A stretch of DNA of 64,000 bases from Citrobacter amalonaticus (GCF_002918555.1 NZ_PQMB01000001.1:87-64086), one strand, 5' to 3'. Shown: positions 20,406 through 32,091, counted from the first letter of the stretch. Notes: generated from the sequence alone by a model not told the origin. Numbers and translations are program-made.

Positions 20406-21968
20406 ATGCAAACACCAAAACCCACACTTGAACTCCTGACCTGCGATGCCGCCTACCGCGAGAATCCGACGTCGCTGTTTCATCAGGTCTGTGGCTCACG
20501 TCCGGCTACCCTGCTGCTGGAATCAGCCGATATTGACAGTAAAGATGATTTGAAAAGCCTGCTGCTGGTCGATAGCGCGTTGCGAATTACCGCGCTAGGT
20601 GACACCGTCACTATTCAGGCATTGTCTGACAATGGCACATCCCTGCTGACGTTGCTGGATGCGGCGTTGCCCACAGGCGTCGAAAACGAACGACAGCCTA
20701 CGAGCCGGATTTTGCATTTTCCTGCCGTTAGCGCGTTGCTGGATGAAGATGCCCGTCTGTGCTCACTTTCCGTATTTGATGCCTTTCGCCTGCTCCAGGA
20801 ACTGGTCAATGTGCCAGCCGACGAGCGCGAAGCCATGTTCTTCGGTGGTCTGTTCGCTTACGACCTCGTTGCAGGATTTGAAGATCTGCCGCAGCTCGAA
20901 GCCGACAACCGCTGCCCGGATTACTGCTTCTATCTGGCGGAAACGCTAATGGTGATCGACCACCAGAAAAGAAGCACCCGCATTCAGGCCAGCCTGTTTA
21001 CGCAGAATGACGCGGAGAAACAGCGCCTGACCGATCGTCTCGCTCATCTCAGCCAGCAGCTGAACGAGCCTGCGCCGCCGCTGCCAGTGGTTTCCGTTCC
21101 ACAAATGCGCTGCGAGTGCAACCAGAGCGATGAAGAGTTTGGCGCCGTAGTGCGTAACTTGCAGAAAGCGATTCGTGCGGGAGAAATTTTCCAGGTGGTA
21201 CCGTCCCGTCGCTTCTCTTTGCCCTGCCCGTCACCTCTGGCAGCCTACTACGTGCTGAAAAAGAGCAATCCAAGCCCGTATATGTTTTTTATGCAGGATA
21301 ACGATTTCACCCTGTTTGGTGCTTCCCCGGAAAGCTCACTCAAATACGACGCGACCAGCCGTCAGATTGAGATCTACCCGATTGCCGGAACGCGCCCACG
21401 CGGGCGTCGCGCCGACGGCTCACTGGATCGCGATCTCGACAGCCGTATCGAGCTGGAGATGCGTACCGACCACAAAGAGTTGTCCGAGCATCTGATGCTG
21501 GTTGACCTGGCACGTAACGATCTGGCACGCATCTGTACCCCCGGCAGCCGCTACGTTGCCGACTTAACCAAAGTTGACCGTTATTCCTTTGTGATGCACC
21601 TCGTCTCCCGTGTGGTCGGCGAACTGCGCAGCGATCTGGATGTGCTGCACGCCTACCGTGCCTGCATGAATATGGGCACGCTGAGCGGTGCGCCGAAAGT
21701 TCGCGCGATGCAGCTGATCGCCGAAGCGGAAGGCCGCCGCCGCGGGAGCTACGGTGGCGCGGTCGGTTATTTTACCGCCCATGGCGATTTGGATACCTGC
21801 ATCGTCATTCGCTCCGCTCTGGTTGAAGACGGGGTTGCCACCGTGCAGGCCGGTGCCGGGATTGTGCTGGATTCTGTTCCGCAGTCTGAAGCCGACGAAA
21901 CCCGTAATAAAGCACGCGCCGTTCTGCGCGCTATCGCCACCGCGCATCATGCACAGGAGACTTTCTGA
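20406..21968 (+). CDS. trpE: TrpE, anthranilate synthase component I
   Basis: A 520-residue chorismate-utilising enzyme that makes anthranilate from chorismate with ammonia supplied by the TrpG domain. The feedback site LLLES lies near residue 40, and the chorismate-binding core has [28 protein letters not shown] and [11 protein letters not shown]. The start at 20406 ([11 protein letters not shown]) gives the exact E. coli length. The stop TGA shares its last base with the ATG of trpD (TGATG), so the two subunits are coupled. Confidence 0.98.
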   Translation: MQTPKPTLELLTCDAAYRENPTSLFHQVCGSRPATLLLESADIDSKDDLKSLLLVDSALRITALGDTVTIQALSDNGTSLLTLLDAALPTGVENERQPTSRILHFPAVSALLDEDARLCSLSVFDAFRLLQELVNVPADEREAMFFGGLFAYDLVAGFEDLPQLEADNRCPDYCFYLAETLMVIDHQKRSTRIQASLFTQNDAEKQRLTDRLAHLSQQLNEPAPPLPVVSVPQMRCECNQSDEEFGAVVRNLQKAIRAGEIFQVVPSRRFSLPCPSPLAAYYVLKKSNPSPYMFFMQDNDFTLFGASPESSLKYDATSRQIEIYPIAGTRPRGRRADGSLDRDLDSRIELEMRTDHKELSEHLMLVDLARNDLARICTPGSRYVADLTKVDRYSFVMHLVSRVVGELRSDLDVLHAYRACMNMGTLSGAPKVRAMQLIAEAEGRRRGSYGGAVGYFTAHGDLDTCIVIRSALVEDGVATVQAGAGIVLDSVPQSEADETRNKARAVLRAIATAHHAQETF

Positions 21969-23563
21969 TGGCTGATATTCTGCTGCTCGATAATATCGAC
22001 TCATTTACTTACAACCTGGCGGATCAGCTGCGTACTCACGGTCACAACGTGGTGATTTACCGTAACCATATTCCTGCACAGACCTTAATTGAGCGTCTGG
22101 CAACGATGAAAAACCCGGTGCTGATGCTCTCTCCGGGTCCCGGCATTCCCAGCGAAGCCGGCTGTATGCCGGAGCTGTTGACCCGGTTACGCGGCAAGCT
22201 GCCAATCATTGGCATCTGTCTGGGTCATCAGGCGATTGTCGAAGCGTATGGTGGCTATGTGGGCCAGGCAGGTGAAATTCTGCATGGTAAAGCCTCGAGC
22301 ATTGAACATGACGGTCAGGCGATGTTTGCCGGTCTGGCGAATCCGCTACCGGTAGCACGCTACCATTCACTTGTCGGCAGCAACGTCCCGGCCGGGCTGA
22401 CCATTAATGCCCATTTCAACGGAATGGTGATGGCGGTGCGTCACGATGCGGATCGCGTTTGTGGTTTTCAGTTCCATCCGGAATCGATTTTAACCTCCCA
22501 GGGGGCGCTTCTGCTGGAGCAGACGCTGGCCTGGGCCCAGCAGAAACTGGAGCCGGGCAATACGTTGCAGCCCATTCTGGAAAAACTGTACCAGGCACAG
22601 ACGATGAGCCAGCAGGAAAGCCACCAGCTTTTCTCCGCCGTGGTTCGCGGCGAGCTGAAACCCGAACAGCTGGCCGCCGCGCTGGTTAGTATGAAAATTC
22701 GCGGTGAGCATCCGAATGAAATCGCCGGCGCCGCCACCGCGCTGCTGGAGAATGCTGCCCCGTTCCCGCGTCCTGACTATCTGTTCGCCGATATTGTCGG
22801 TACCGGCGGCGACGGCAGCAACAGCATTAATATCTCTACCGCCAGCGCCTTTGTTGCGGCGGCCTGTGGTCTGAAGGTGGCGAAACACGGCAACCGCAGC
22901 GTCTCCAGTAAATCAGGTTCTTCTGATCTGCTGGCGGCATTTGGTATCAACCTGGATATGAACGCGGATAAATCACGCGAGGCGCTGGATGAGCTGGGCG
23001 TGTGCTTCCTGTTCGCACCTAAATATCACGCCGGGTTCCGCCATGCGATGCCGGTACGCCAGCAGCTGAAAACCCGTACGCTTTTCAATGTACTCGGCCC
23101 ATTGATTAACCCGGCGCACCCGCCGCTGGCGCTGATTGGCGTTTACAGCCCGGAACTGGTGCTGCCGATAGCAGAAACGCTGCGCGTATTGGGTTACCAG
23201 CGCGCCGCGGTAGTTCACAGCGGCGGAATGGATGAAGTTTCCCTGCACGCGCCCACTATCGTGGCGGAACTGCATGACGGTGAAATCAAAAGCTATCAGC
23301 TGACGGCGGAAGACTTCGGCCTGACGCCATACCATCAGGAACAATTGGCTGGCGGCACCCCGGAAGAAAACCGTGACATTTTAACACGCTTGCTACAAGG
23401 TAAAGGCGATGCCGCCCATGAGGCCGCCGTCGCTGCCAACGTCGCGATGTTAATGCGTCTGCATGGTGAAGAGGATCTCAGGACCAATGTGCAAACTGTT
23501 CTCAATGTTCTGCACAGTGGTTCCGCTTACGACAGAGTCACCGCACTGGCGGCAAGAGGGTAA
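21968..23563 (+). CDS. trpD: TrpGD, glutamine amidotransferase / anthranilate phosphoribosyltransferase fusion
   Basis: A 531-residue fusion protein typical of enterobacteria. Residues 1-195 are the class I glutamine amidotransferase with catalytic Cys84 in GICLGHQAI and the His-Glu pair in FQFHPES. Residues from about 200 form the phosphoribosyltransferase, with the PRPP loop [14 protein letters not shown] and [17 protein letters not shown]. It supplies ammonia to TrpE and then adds phosphoribose to anthranilate. It is directly followed by trpC (stop TAA, next codon ATG). Confidence 0.98.
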   Translation: MADILLLDNIDSFTYNLADQLRTHGHNVVIYRNHIPAQTLIERLATMKNPVLMLSPGPGIPSEAGCMPELLTRLRGKLPIIGICLGHQAIVEAYGGYVGQAGEILHGKASSIEHDGQAMFAGLANPLPVARYHSLVGSNVPAGLTINAHFNGMVMAVRHDADRVCGFQFHPESILTSQGALLLEQTLAWAQQKLEPGNTLQPILEKLYQAQTMSQQESHQLFSAVVRGELKPEQLAAALVSMKIRGEHPNEIAGAATALLENAAPFPRPDYLFADIVGTGGDGSNSINISTASAFVAAACGLKVAKHGNRSVSSKSGSSDLLAAFGINLDMNADKSREALDELGVCFLFAPKYHAGFRHAMPVRQQLKTRTLFNVLGPLINPAHPPLALIGVYSPELVLPIAETLRVLGYQRAAVVHSGGMDEVSLHAPTIVAELHDGEIKSYQLTAEDFGLTPYHQEQLAGGTPEENRDILTRLLQGKGDAAHEAAVAANVAMLMRLHGEEDLRTNVQTVLNVLHSGSAYDRVTALAARG

Positions 23564-24925
23564 ATGATGCAAACCGTTTTAGCGAAAATCGTCGCAGACA
23601 AGGCGATTTGGGTAGAAGCCCGTAAACAGCAGCAGCCGCTGGCCAGTTTTCAAAATGATGTTCAGCCAAGCACGCGTCACTTTTATGACGCCCTTCAGGG
23701 CGCACGCACGGCCTTTATTCTGGAGTGCAAAAAAGCCTCCCCCTCCAAAGGGGTGATCCGTGACGATTTCGACCCGGCACGTATCGCGGGCATCTATAAG
23801 CACTACGCCTCGGCGATCTCAGTACTCACCGACGAGAAATATTTCCAGGGGAGCTTTGATTTCCTGCCTGTCGTGAGCAGTATTGCGCCGCAGCCGATTC
23901 TCTGTAAGGACTTTATTATCGATCCTTACCAGATTTATCTTGCGCGCCACTATCAGGCTGATGCCTGCCTGTTAATGCTTTCCGTGCTGGATGACGAACA
24001 ATACCGTCAGCTTTCCGCCGTTGCCCACAGCCTGAAGATGGGCGTGCTGACAGAGGTCAGCAACGAAGAAGAGCTGGAACGTGCTATGCGGCTTGGGGCA
24101 AAAGTCGTCGGCATTAACAACCGCGATCTGCGCGACCTGTCGATTGACCTGAACCGCACCCGTCAGCTGGCGCCGAAGCTGGGCCACGGGGTGACGGTGA
24201 TCAGTGAATCCGGGATTAACACATACGGCCAGGTGCGTGAGCTCAGCCACTTCGCCAACGGCTTCCTGATTGGCTCTGCGCTGATGGCGCACGATGACCT
24301 TAACGCAGCGGTTCGCCGCGTGCTGCTTGGCGAAAATAAGGTCTGCGGTCTGACCCGCGCTCAGGATGCCAAAGCGGCTTATGACGCAGGCGCGATTTAC
24401 GGCGGCGTTATTTTTGTTCCCTCCTCGCCGCGCTTCGTCACCCTGGAGCAGGCTCGCGAGGTGATGGCTGCCGCACCGCTACAGTACGTCGGCGTGTTCC
24501 GTAATACCGATATTGCCGACGTCTGCGAAAAAGTGAACGCTCTTTCTCTGGCAGCTGTCCAGCTGCACGGCAGCGAAGACCAGGCCTGGGTCGATGCCCT
24601 GCGCGCCGCGCTGCCTGAGCATGTGCAAATCTGGAAGGCGCTGAGCGTTGGCGTCACGATCCCCGCCCGCGATTATCAGCATGTTAACCGGTACGTGCTT
24701 GATAACGGTCAGGGGGGCAGCGGTCAGCGTTTTGACTGGTCGCTGTTGCAGGGGCTATCGCTGGATAACGTTTTGCTCGCCGGTGGATTAGGCGCAGACA
24801 ACTGCGTGGAAGCGGCGAAAACCGGCTGTGCCGGTCTCGATTTCAACTCTGGTGTAGAGTCACAGCCGGGCATCAAAGATGCACGCCTTCTGGCCTCGGT
24901 CTTTCAGACACTGCGCGCATATTAA
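23564..24925 (+). CDS. trpC: TrpCF, indole-3-glycerol-phosphate synthase / phosphoribosylanthranilate isomerase fusion
   Basis: A 453-residue two-domain enzyme, each domain a TIM barrel. The synthase half (residues 1-255) has [10 protein letters not shown] with a substrate-binding lysine, [11 protein letters not shown] and VISESGI; the isomerase half (from about 256) has [11 protein letters not shown] with its catalytic Cys and [15 protein letters not shown]. It performs the third and fourth dedicated steps of tryptophan synthesis. Two ATG codons lie in tandem at 23564; E. coli TrpC is taken to start with both. Confidence 0.97.
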   Translation: MMQTVLAKIVADKAIWVEARKQQQPLASFQNDVQPSTRHFYDALQGARTAFILECKKASPSKGVIRDDFDPARIAGIYKHYASAISVLTDEKYFQGSFDFLPVVSSIAPQPILCKDFIIDPYQIYLARHYQADACLLMLSVLDDEQYRQLSAVAHSLKMGVLTEVSNEEELERAMRLGAKVVGINNRDLRDLSIDLNRTRQLAPKLGHGVTVISESGINTYGQVRELSHFANGFLIGSALMAHDDLNAAVRRVLLGENKVCGLTRAQDAKAAYDAGAIYGGVIFVPSSPRFVTLEQAREVMAAAPLQYVGVFRNTDIADVCEKVNALSLAAVQLHGSEDQAWVDALRAALPEHVQIWKALSVGVTIPARDYQHVNRYVLDNGQGGSGQRFDWSLLQGLSLDNVLLAGGLGADNCVEAAKTGCAGLDFNSGVESQPGIKDARLLASVFQTLRAY

Positions 24926-24935
24926 GGAAGAAAAG

Positions 24936-26129
24936 ATGACAACATTACTCAATCCCTACTTTGGTGAATTTGGCGGCATGTATGTGCCACAAATTCTGAT
25001 GCCCGCCCTGCGTCAACTTGAAGAAGCATTCGTCAGCGCGCAGAAAGACCCTGAATTTCAGGCTCAGTTTACTGACCTGTTGAAAAACTATGCCGGGCGT
25101 CCAACTGCGCTGACCAAATGCCAGAATATCACCGCCGGCACCCGCACCACGCTGTATCTGAAGCGTGAAGACCTGCTGCACGGCGGGGCGCATAAAACGA
25201 ACCAGGTATTGGGCCAGGCGCTGCTGGCGAAACGGATGGGCAAAACTGAAATTATCGCTGAAACCGGCGCGGGCCAGCACGGCGTTGCTTCGGCGCTTGC
25301 CAGTGCGCTGCTCGGTCTGAAATGCCGTATTTATATGGGTGCAAAAGACGTTGAGCGCCAGTCGCCGAACGTTTTCCGTATGCGTCTGATGGGCGCTGAG
25401 GTTATTCCGGTACACAGCGGTTCCGCCACGCTGAAAGATGCCTGTAATGAGGCGCTGCGCGACTGGTCCGGCAGCTATGAGACCGCGCACTACATGCTCG
25501 GTACCGCAGCGGGTCCGCACCCGTTCCCGACTATCGTTCGTGAATTCCAGCGTATGATCGGTGAAGAGACCAAAGTGCAGATCCTCGAAAAAGAGGGACG
25601 CCTTCCGGATGCCGTTATCGCCTGCGTAGGGGGTGGCTCTAACGCTATTGGCATGTTCGCTGATTTCATTGACGAACCCCAGGTGGGTCTTATCGGAGTG
25701 GAGCCAGGCGGGCACGGAATTGAATCCGGTGAGCATGGCGCACCGCTCAAACACGGGCGTGTCGGGATCTATTTCGGCATGAAGTCGCCGATGATGCAGA
25801 CCGAAGATGGGCAAATTGAAGAATCCTATTCAGTATCCGCAGGCCTTGATTTCCCTTCCGTGGGACCACAGCATGCGTATCTCAACAGCATCGGGCGCGC
25901 GGATTACGTGTCAATAACCGATGATGAAGCGCTGGAGGCGTTTAAAACACTCTGCCTGCATGAAGGGATTATCCCGGCGCTGGAATCCTCTCACGCGCTG
26001 GCCCATGCGCTGAAAATGATGCATGAGAACCCGGAAAAAGAGCAGCTGCTGGTGGTGAATCTCTCCGGTCGCGGCGACAAAGACATCTTCACCGTACACG
26101 ATATTCTGAAAGCACGAGGGGAAATCTGA
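24936..26129 (+). CDS. trpB: TrpB, tryptophan synthase beta subunit
   Basis: A 397-residue PLP enzyme that condenses indole with serine. The PLP lysine is in GGAHKTNQ near residue 87 and the phosphate loop is GGGSNAIG near residue 232. The start at 24936 has AAGGAAG in front; the in-frame ATG at 24879 lies inside trpC. It makes an alpha2-beta2 complex with TrpA through an indole tunnel. Its stop shares one base with the trpA start (TGATG). Confidence 0.98.
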   Translation: MTTLLNPYFGEFGGMYVPQILMPALRQLEEAFVSAQKDPEFQAQFTDLLKNYAGRPTALTKCQNITAGTRTTLYLKREDLLHGGAHKTNQVLGQALLAKRMGKTEIIAETGAGQHGVASALASALLGLKCRIYMGAKDVERQSPNVFRMRLMGAEVIPVHSGSATLKDACNEALRDWSGSYETAHYMLGTAAGPHPFPTIVREFQRMIGEETKVQILEKEGRLPDAVIACVGGGSNAIGMFADFIDEPQVGLIGVEPGGHGIESGEHGAPLKHGRVGIYFGMKSPMMQTEDGQIEESYSVSAGLDFPSVGPQHAYLNSIGRADYVSITDDEALEAFKTLCLHEGIIPALESSHALAHALKMMHENPEKEQLLVVNLSGRGDKDIFTVHDILKARGEI

Positions 26130-26935
26130 TGGAACGTTATGAAAACCTGTTTGCCAGGCTGAACGACCGCAAGGAAGGTGCTTTTGTTCCCTTTGTCACA
26201 TTAGGTGACCCAGGCGTTGAGCAATCGCTGAGGATTATCGACACGCTGATTGAAGCCGGTGCCGACGCGCTGGAATTAGGGATCCCTTTCTCTGATCCGT
26301 TAGCCGACGGTCCGACCATTCAAAACGCGACGTTGCGGGCCTTTGCCGCGGGCGTCACGCCTGCTCAATGCTTTGAGATGCTCACGCTGATTCGCAAAAA
26401 GCATCCCACCATTCCCATTGGATTGCTGATGTACGCCAACCTGGTGTTCACTAACGGCATCGATGAGTTTTACGCCCGATGCGCAGAGGCTGGCGTGGAT
26501 TCAGTCCTGGTGGCCGATGTGCCGGTGGAAGAGTCCGCACCGTTTCGCCAGGCGGCGTTGCGCCATAATATTGCCCCGATTTTCATCTGTCCGCCAAATG
26601 CGGATGATGACCTGCTGCGCCAGATTGCCTCCTGGGGTCGCGGTTACACCTATCTGCTGTCGCGGGCTGGGGTAACGGGTGCGGAAAATCGTGCCGCCCT
26701 GCCGCTGCATCATCTGGTCGAAAAGCTGAAAGCGTATCATGCCGCACCGCCGTTGCAGGGATTCGGCATCTCTGCGCCCGGGCAGGTCTCTGCGGCCATT
26801 AGCGCAGGTGCTGCCGGCGCGATTTCTGGTTCGGCGATTGTGAAAATCATTGAGAAAAACGTCGACAAGCCAGAGCAGATGCTGGCTGCACTTAAAGCCT
26901 TTGCGGAACCCATGAAGGCTGCCACGCGCGCGTAA
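26129..26935 (+). CDS. trpA: TrpA, tryptophan synthase alpha subunit
   Basis: A 268-residue TIM barrel that splits indole-glycerol phosphate into indole and glyceraldehyde-3-phosphate. The catalytic Glu and Asp are in [16 protein letters not shown] (E near residue 49, D near residue 60), and the phosphate loop SGSAIV lies near residue 233. It is the last gene of the operon, coupled to trpB by a one-base overlap and followed by the operon terminator. Confidence 0.98.
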   Translation: MERYENLFARLNDRKEGAFVPFVTLGDPGVEQSLRIIDTLIEAGADALELGIPFSDPLADGPTIQNATLRAFAAGVTPAQCFEMLTLIRKKHPTIPIGLLMYANLVFTNGIDEFYARCAEAGVDSVLVADVPVEESAPFRQAALRHNIAPIFICPPNADDDLLRQIASWGRGYTYLLSRAGVTGAENRAALPLHHLVEKLKAYHAAPPLQGFGISAPGQVSAAISAGAAGAISGSAIVKIIEKNVDKPEQMLAALKAFAEPMKAATRA

Positions 26936-26945
26936 CGCCCGTCTC

Positions 26946-26983
26946 TGCCGCCAGCGCTTTTCTGGCGGCATATCCGATTTTTT
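26946..26983 (+). terminator. trp operon terminator
   Basis: TGCCGCCAG and CTGGCGGCA form a 9-bp stem around CGCTTTT, 10 bases after the trpA stop, followed at 26978 by six T. The gap between stem and T-run is longer than usual, which suggests a weak intrinsic site helped by a downstream one, as known for trp t/t' in E. coli. Confidence 0.75.
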
Positions 26984-27127
26984 CATCACGCGGTGAACCT
27001 TCAGGTGCGCAAACGTTCTGTCGCAGAAGATTGTTGGTCACGATCATTCCTCCCCTCAGCTGAATTACTTAAAAGAGTGCATCCGGGAACAGGATTTGCG
27101 GTAACAGGGACGAGAATGAATGATGGC

Positions 27128-27161
27128 AAAAAAAAAGCTGACTGCGAACAGTCAGCTTTTT
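27128..27161. terminator. ompW terminator (bidirectional)
   Basis: AAAAAGCTGACTG pairs with CAGTCAGCTTTTT around CGAA, flanked by A and T runs on both sides. It lies 16 bases beyond the ompW stop and also faces readthrough from the trp operon. Confidence 0.9.
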
Positions 27162-27177
27162 AACGTTGAAGATGTGC

Positions 27178-27831
27178 TTAAAAACGATAACCCGCGGAGA
27201 ACATAAACACCCACGGATCCAGACGCACGCTGTCACTGTATCGGCCTGCAGGCAGAACCGTACCGTTGGATTTATACTTAGCGGTCGTATCAATATCCAT
27301 ATACCAGACCGACATGTTGATCAGCCAGTCGCGGTTAATCAGATAATCCATACCGACCTGACCCGCCGCACCCCAGGAGTCTTTCAGACTCAGATCAGAC
27401 AAACCCGCGCCTTTTCCGTTGTCATTAAAGTCTTCGTTAAAGAAGGTGGTGTAGTTCACACCCACGCCAACGTACGGACGCAGTTTGCTGCTGGAATCAC
27501 CGAAGTACCACTGCGCCATTAACGTTGGTGGTAAATGGTGAACGGTAGCAATATCACCGGTTACGGCTGTTCCGACCTTATGGCGGAATGGCGTCGCGGC
27601 CAGCAGTTCAATACCGATATTGTCGGTCGCCATATAGGTGAACGTCAGGCCGAGCTGCGTGTTGTTACTGACATTAAAACCGCCCAAATGACCCAGCGTC
27701 CCCCCCGCCCCTTCAGTCGGCCTTACTGTTGCTGACCCCGCACGAATGAAGAACTCGCCTTCCTCATGCGCGAAAGCGTTACCAGAGAGAAGAGTTGTTA
27801 CTGCCAATGCCGCCACTGTTAACTTTTTCAT
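27178..27831 (-). CDS. ompW: OmpW, outer-membrane beta-barrel porin
   Basis: A 217-residue precursor. The signal peptide ends SGNAFA-HEEGEF (cleavage after about residue 21); the rest is an eight-stranded barrel that closes with the aromatic FMFSAGYRF. The hydrophobic channel is known from E. coli OmpW, and the protein is a receptor for colicin S4. Compared with E. coli, the last extracellular loop (about residues 182-196, KSNGTVLPAGRYSD) is a few residues longer. E. coli ompW is activated by FNR, and an FNR-like site lies upstream here. Confidence 0.96.
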   Translation of the reverse strand: MKKLTVAALAVTTLLSGNAFAHEEGEFFIRAGSATVRPTEGAGGTLGHLGGFNVSNNTQLGLTFTYMATDNIGIELLAATPFRHKVGTAVTGDIATVHHLPPTLMAQWYFGDSSSKLRPYVGVGVNYTTFFNEDFNDNGKGAGLSDLSLKDSWGAAGQVGMDYLINRDWLINMSVWYMDIDTTAKYKSNGTVLPAGRYSDSVRLDPWVFMFSAGYRF

Positions 27832-27890
27832 ATCCGCTCCATCGTTATGGTTATAACTGCGTGACGAATATACCTACATTGAAGTAGTAA

Positions 27891-27948
27891 GTGATCCAAT
27901 CTGGATCACATTACGCCCTGTAATTTAACATTTATTAATCCAGATCAA
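27891..27948 (-). promoter_or_regulatory. ompW upstream region: FNR-like site and 19-bp inverted repeat
   Basis: At 27935-27948 the minus strand reads TTGATCTGGATTAA, one mismatch from the FNR consensus TTGATNNNNATCAA. At 27891-27909 GTGATCC and GGATCAC form perfect arms around 5 bases. Both are 60-117 bases upstream of the ompW start. FNR control of ompW is known in E. coli; the regulator of the second palindrome is not assigned. Confidence 0.55.
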
Positions 27949-27989
27949 ATTAGAACTTGCATCCAGAATCCTGGTTAAAGTAATTCAGA

Positions 27990-28241
27990 TCAAATTTGAC
28001 ATATTTCCGCATTGAAAATATTAGCAGCCCCCTCTTGTCCCCGAATCAAGACCGCGATGTCGACAATCTTCCCGTTCAGTTTACTGACGTCGTTATCCCC
28101 TTTTGCGCGGTGTGGCAGACGCCAGCCAAAATGGTCTCGCTGTGCAACACGTTCTGGCACATCAGAGGAAGACGTAAGAGGACGATTTACGAGAACTTGC
28201 CGGGAATTGGCTATGCCCGGCAAGGATGATGAGATAAACAA
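27990..28241 (-). CDS. Uncertain ORF of 83 codons between ompW and yciC
   Basis: A minus-strand ORF (MFISSSLPGIANSRQVLV... ending NAEICQI) whose codons look reasonable, with an Asp/Lys-rich middle (GDNDVSKLNGKIVDIAVLIRGQEG). The same bases are also open on the plus strand (27996-28229, 77 codons; 28012-28329, 105 codons), so openness alone is weak evidence. I do not recognise any of the three products and see no strong SD for this one. It could be a decayed gene. The 555-base ompW-yciC gap contains nothing else I can name. Confidence 0.25.
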   Translation of the reverse strand: MFISSSLPGIANSRQVLVNRPLTSSSDVPERVAQRDHFGWRLPHRAKGDNDVSKLNGKIVDIAVLIRGQEGAANIFNAEICQI

Positions 28242-28329
28242 AGCCTGTAATATTGCCCGCGCCGGGATGAATTACCTCTGCTTTACAAAGATATGCTTTT
28301 CCATACAAGCCTTGATGCTGCCACTGTAG

Positions 28330-29130
<801 letters not shown>

Positions 29131-29186
29131 CCCCTGTGCGCGTCGGTGGCTCGCTTCCCCGACGCGTTTGATTACGGAATCGAAGA

Positions 29187-29726
29187 ATGAAGCAGTTTCT
29201 TGATTTTTTACCGCTGGTCGTCTTCTTTGCTTTTTATAAGATTTACGACATCTATGCCGCAACCTCCGCGCTGATTGTCGCCACGGCGATCGTGCTGATC
29301 TACAGTTGGGTTCGCTATCGCAAAGTTGAAAAGATGGCGTTGATCACCTTTGTGCTGGTTGCCGTATTCGGCGGTCTGACTATTTTCTTCCACAACGATG
29401 AGTTTATTAAGTGGAAGGTCACCGTGATTTACGCCCTGTTTGCCGGTGCTTTACTGATAAGTCAGTGGGTGATGAAAAAACCGTTGATTCAGCGCATGTT
29501 GGGTAAAGAACTTACGTTGCCTCAGGCCGTCTGGTCAAAACTGAATCTGGCCTGGGCTATCTTCTTTATTCTCTGCGGTCTTGCCAATATCTACATTGCG
29601 TTCTGGCTGCCGCAAAATATCTGGGTCAATTTCAAAGTGTTTGGCCTCACCGCGTTAACGCTGATCTTTACCCTGCTCAGCGGCGTGTATATCTACCGCC
29701 ACCTTCCACAAGAAGACAAATCATAA
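29187..29726 (+). CDS. yciB: YciB (IspZ), intracellular septation-type membrane protein
   Basis: A 179-residue protein with five hydrophobic helices, starting [26 protein letters not shown]-type sequence and ending HLPQEDKS. Its length equals that of E. coli YciB, which interacts with cell-division and elongation proteins and affects envelope integrity together with DcrB. It forms a probable unit with yciC and is followed by a clear terminator. Confidence 0.95.
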   Translation: MKQFLDFLPLVVFFAFYKIYDIYAATSALIVATAIVLIYSWVRYRKVEKMALITFVLVAVFGGLTIFFHNDEFIKWKVTVIYALFAGALLISQWVMKKPLIQRMLGKELTLPQAVWSKLNLAWAIFFILCGLANIYIAFWLPQNIWVNFKVFGLTALTLIFTLLSGVYIYRHLPQEDKS

Positions 29727-29733
29727 GAGCACA

Positions 29734-29760
29734 AACCAGGCCTGCGGGCCTGGTTTTTTT
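29734..29760 (+). terminator. yciB terminator
   Basis: AACCAGGCC and GGCCTGGTT form a stem with a TGCG-type loop, 8 bases after the yciB stop, followed by seven T. Confidence 0.88.
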
Positions 29761-29842
29761 GACGCTGCACTTTTCCCTGCATTTCCCTGCACAGATTGCT
29801 TGAATCATGAAGATTTTGTGGAGATTGCCTCCCCTTTATTGT

Positions 29843-29861
29843 AATGAGAATGGTTATCATT
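29843..29861 (+). promoter_or_regulatory. Fur box of the siderophore receptor gene
   Basis: AATGAGAATGGTTATCATT at 29843-29861 matches the 19-bp Fur consensus GATAATGATAATCATTATC at most positions, with the typical AATGA.AAT...ATCATT dyad. It lies 41 bases upstream of the ATG at 29902, so iron-bound Fur would block transcription. Confidence 0.85.
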
Positions 29862-29901
29862 GATATTCCGTATCGCATTTTAATAATACGGATATCAGTT
29901 A

Positions 29902-32091
29902 ATGAATAAGATAACAAAAATAAATCCGCGCCCTCTGGCGCTGTTGATTGCCACTGTGTTAAGCGGAAATGTCTTTGCTGCTGATGATGACATGATGAAC
30001 GACGGTGAAACCATGGTGGTACACACCACTGCGGAAGAGGCGCTTAAACAGCAGCCGGGCGTGTCTGTTATCACCGCTAAAGATATTGAAAAATCACCTC
30101 CGGTGAATGACCTCTCCGATATTATCCGCACGATGCCCGGTGTAAACCTGACGGGTAACAGCGCCAGCGGCAGCCGTGGGAATAACCGCCAGATTGATAT
30201 CCGTGGGATGGGGCCAGAAAATACATTGATCCTGATTGACGGCATTCCCGTGACGTCAAGAAACTCCGTGCGCTACAGCTGGCGCGGAGAGAGAGACACG
30301 CGTGGTGATACCAACTGGGTTCCTGCTGAAATGGTTGAGCGTATCGAAGTACTGCGTGGCCCTGCCGCCGCACGCTACGGCTCTGGCGCGGCGGGCGGCG
30401 TGGTGAACATCATCACTAAACAGCCCACCAATGACTGGCATGGTTCTTTATCGCTGTACACTAACCAGCCCGAGAATGACAAAGAAGGTGCCACCAGGCG
30501 CGCCAATATTAACCTCAGTGGTCCGCTTATTGACGACGTACTGACCATGCGTCTGTACGGGAATATCAATAAAACCGATGCGGATGCCGCCGACATCAAC
30601 ACGCTGCAAAATGGATCATACGCCGCAGGCCGCGAAGGTGTGCGTAATAAGGATATTAATACCCTGCTCTCCTGGAAACTGACGCCGGAGCAGATTATCG
30701 ATTTTGATTACAGCTATAGCCGTCAGGGGAATATTTACGCCGGGGATACCCAGTACAGCAACGGTAACCTTAGTCCGGGCGATTTAGTCAGCTCTTTATA
30801 TGGCGATGAAACAAACCGGATGTATCGCCAGTCCTGGGGATTAACGCACAACGGCATCTGGGACTGGGGACAGTCTAAATTCGGCGTCTATTACGAGAAA
30901 ACCAATAATACCCGCATGCAGGAAGGTTCGACCGGTAAAGTGGAAGGGATGATTAACAATACCGATTACGCCACCAGCCGCCTTGAATCTTATCGTTCTT
31001 CCGGAGAGCTGAATATTCCCCTCTTCTGGATAGTCGACCAGACGTTAACTCTGGGGGCGGAGTGGAACCGCGATGAGCTTGACGATCCGGCCTCAATGCA
31101 GGCAACGGATAACGCCGGTACCATAATTGGTGACGTTTCAGGTGATCCCGCGAATCGCAGCACAAAAAATAGCGCTACCCTGACTGGCATCTATCTGGAA
31201 GATAATATTCAGGCCCGCCCGGGCACCGACATCATTCCGGGTATTCGTTTTGACTATCATAACGAATTCGGCAGCAACTGGAGTCCGAGCCTGAATATGT
31301 CACAAGAATTAGGTGATATGTTTAAGCTGAAAGCCGGTATCGCCAGGGTCTTTAAAGCGCCAAACCTGTACCAGTCCAGCAAAGGTTATTTGCTTTCCAC
31401 ACGCGGCAATGGCTGCCCTAACACCATCACCACGGGCAGTTGCTATCTGTTAGGTAATCCGGATCTCGACCCGGAAATCAGTATTAATAAAGAGGTCGGC
31501 CTCGAATTTAATTATGAGGGCTGGGATGCTGGCATCACCTGGTTCCGGAACGATTATAAAAATAAAATCGTTGCCGGTACCGACATTCTTGGTTATGCCT
31601 CTAACGGCAACAATATTCTGCAATGGGAAAACGGCGGTAAGGCGGTTGTCGAAGGTCTGGAGGGCAATGTGGTGATCCCATTGTTGCCGGAGACCTTAAG
31701 CTGGCGAACCAATGCCACTTATATGATCAAGTCTGAGAGTAAAGATACCGGTAATCCACTGTCTATCATCCCTAAATATACGATCAATAGCATGCTGGAC
31801 TGGCAGGTTAACGACAAGCTATCCGCCAACGTGCACTGGACACAGTATGGTCGTCAGAAACCGCGTGAATATGCTGAAATTCGCAATGAAAACAGCGGAA
31901 TGTCAGACAAAGAGATCGGCGCCTATTCCATTGTCGGTATTGGCGCTAACTATCAGTTTACGAAGAATCTGCGACTGAATACGGGCATCAGTAACCTGTT
32001 CGATAAGCGAATTTATCGCGAGAACGACGGTGCCTCTACCTACAATGAGCCGGGACGTGCCTACTACGCGGGCGTCACTGTGTCCTTCTGA
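29902..32091 (+). CDS. TonB-dependent catecholate siderophore receptor of the IroN/FepA family
   Basis: A 729-residue outer-membrane receptor. The signal peptide ends SGNVFA-ADDD (cleavage near residue 26). A TonB-box-like GETMVVHTT is at residues 31-39, followed by the plug with IIRTMPGVNLTGNSASG, NRQIDIRGMGPENTLILIDG and RGPAAARYGSGAAGGVVNIITK, and a 22-strand barrel ending GRAYYAGVTVSF. The match to remembered IroN is closer than to FepA, notably in YNEPGRAYYAGVT at the end and TNDWHGSLSLYTNQPE near residue 175. IroN and FepA take up ferric salmochelin or enterobactin; which of the two this one prefers cannot be told. No esterase or permease gene accompanies it. Confidence 0.9.
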   Translation: MNKITKINPRPLALLIATVLSGNVFAADDDMMNDGETMVVHTTAEEALKQQPGVSVITAKDIEKSPPVNDLSDIIRTMPGVNLTGNSASGSRGNNRQIDIRGMGPENTLILIDGIPVTSRNSVRYSWRGERDTRGDTNWVPAEMVERIEVLRGPAAARYGSGAAGGVVNIITKQPTNDWHGSLSLYTNQPENDKEGATRRANINLSGPLIDDVLTMRLYGNINKTDADAADINTLQNGSYAAGREGVRNKDINTLLSWKLTPEQIIDFDYSYSRQGNIYAGDTQYSNGNLSPGDLVSSLYGDETNRMYRQSWGLTHNGIWDWGQSKFGVYYEKTNNTRMQEGSTGKVEGMINNTDYATSRLESYRSSGELNIPLFWIVDQTLTLGAEWNRDELDDPASMQATDNAGTIIGDVSGDPANRSTKNSATLTGIYLEDNIQARPGTDIIPGIRFDYHNEFGSNWSPSLNMSQELGDMFKLKAGIARVFKAPNLYQSSKGYLLSTRGNGCPNTITTGSCYLLGNPDLDPEISINKEVGLEFNYEGWDAGITWFRNDYKNKIVAGTDILGYASNGNNILQWENGGKAVVEGLEGNVVIPLLPETLSWRTNATYMIKSESKDTGNPLSIIPKYTINSMLDWQVNDKLSANVHWTQYGRQKPREYAEIRNENSGMSDKEIGAYSIVGIGANYQFTKNLRLNTGISNLFDKRIYRENDGASTYNEPGRAYYAGVTVSF

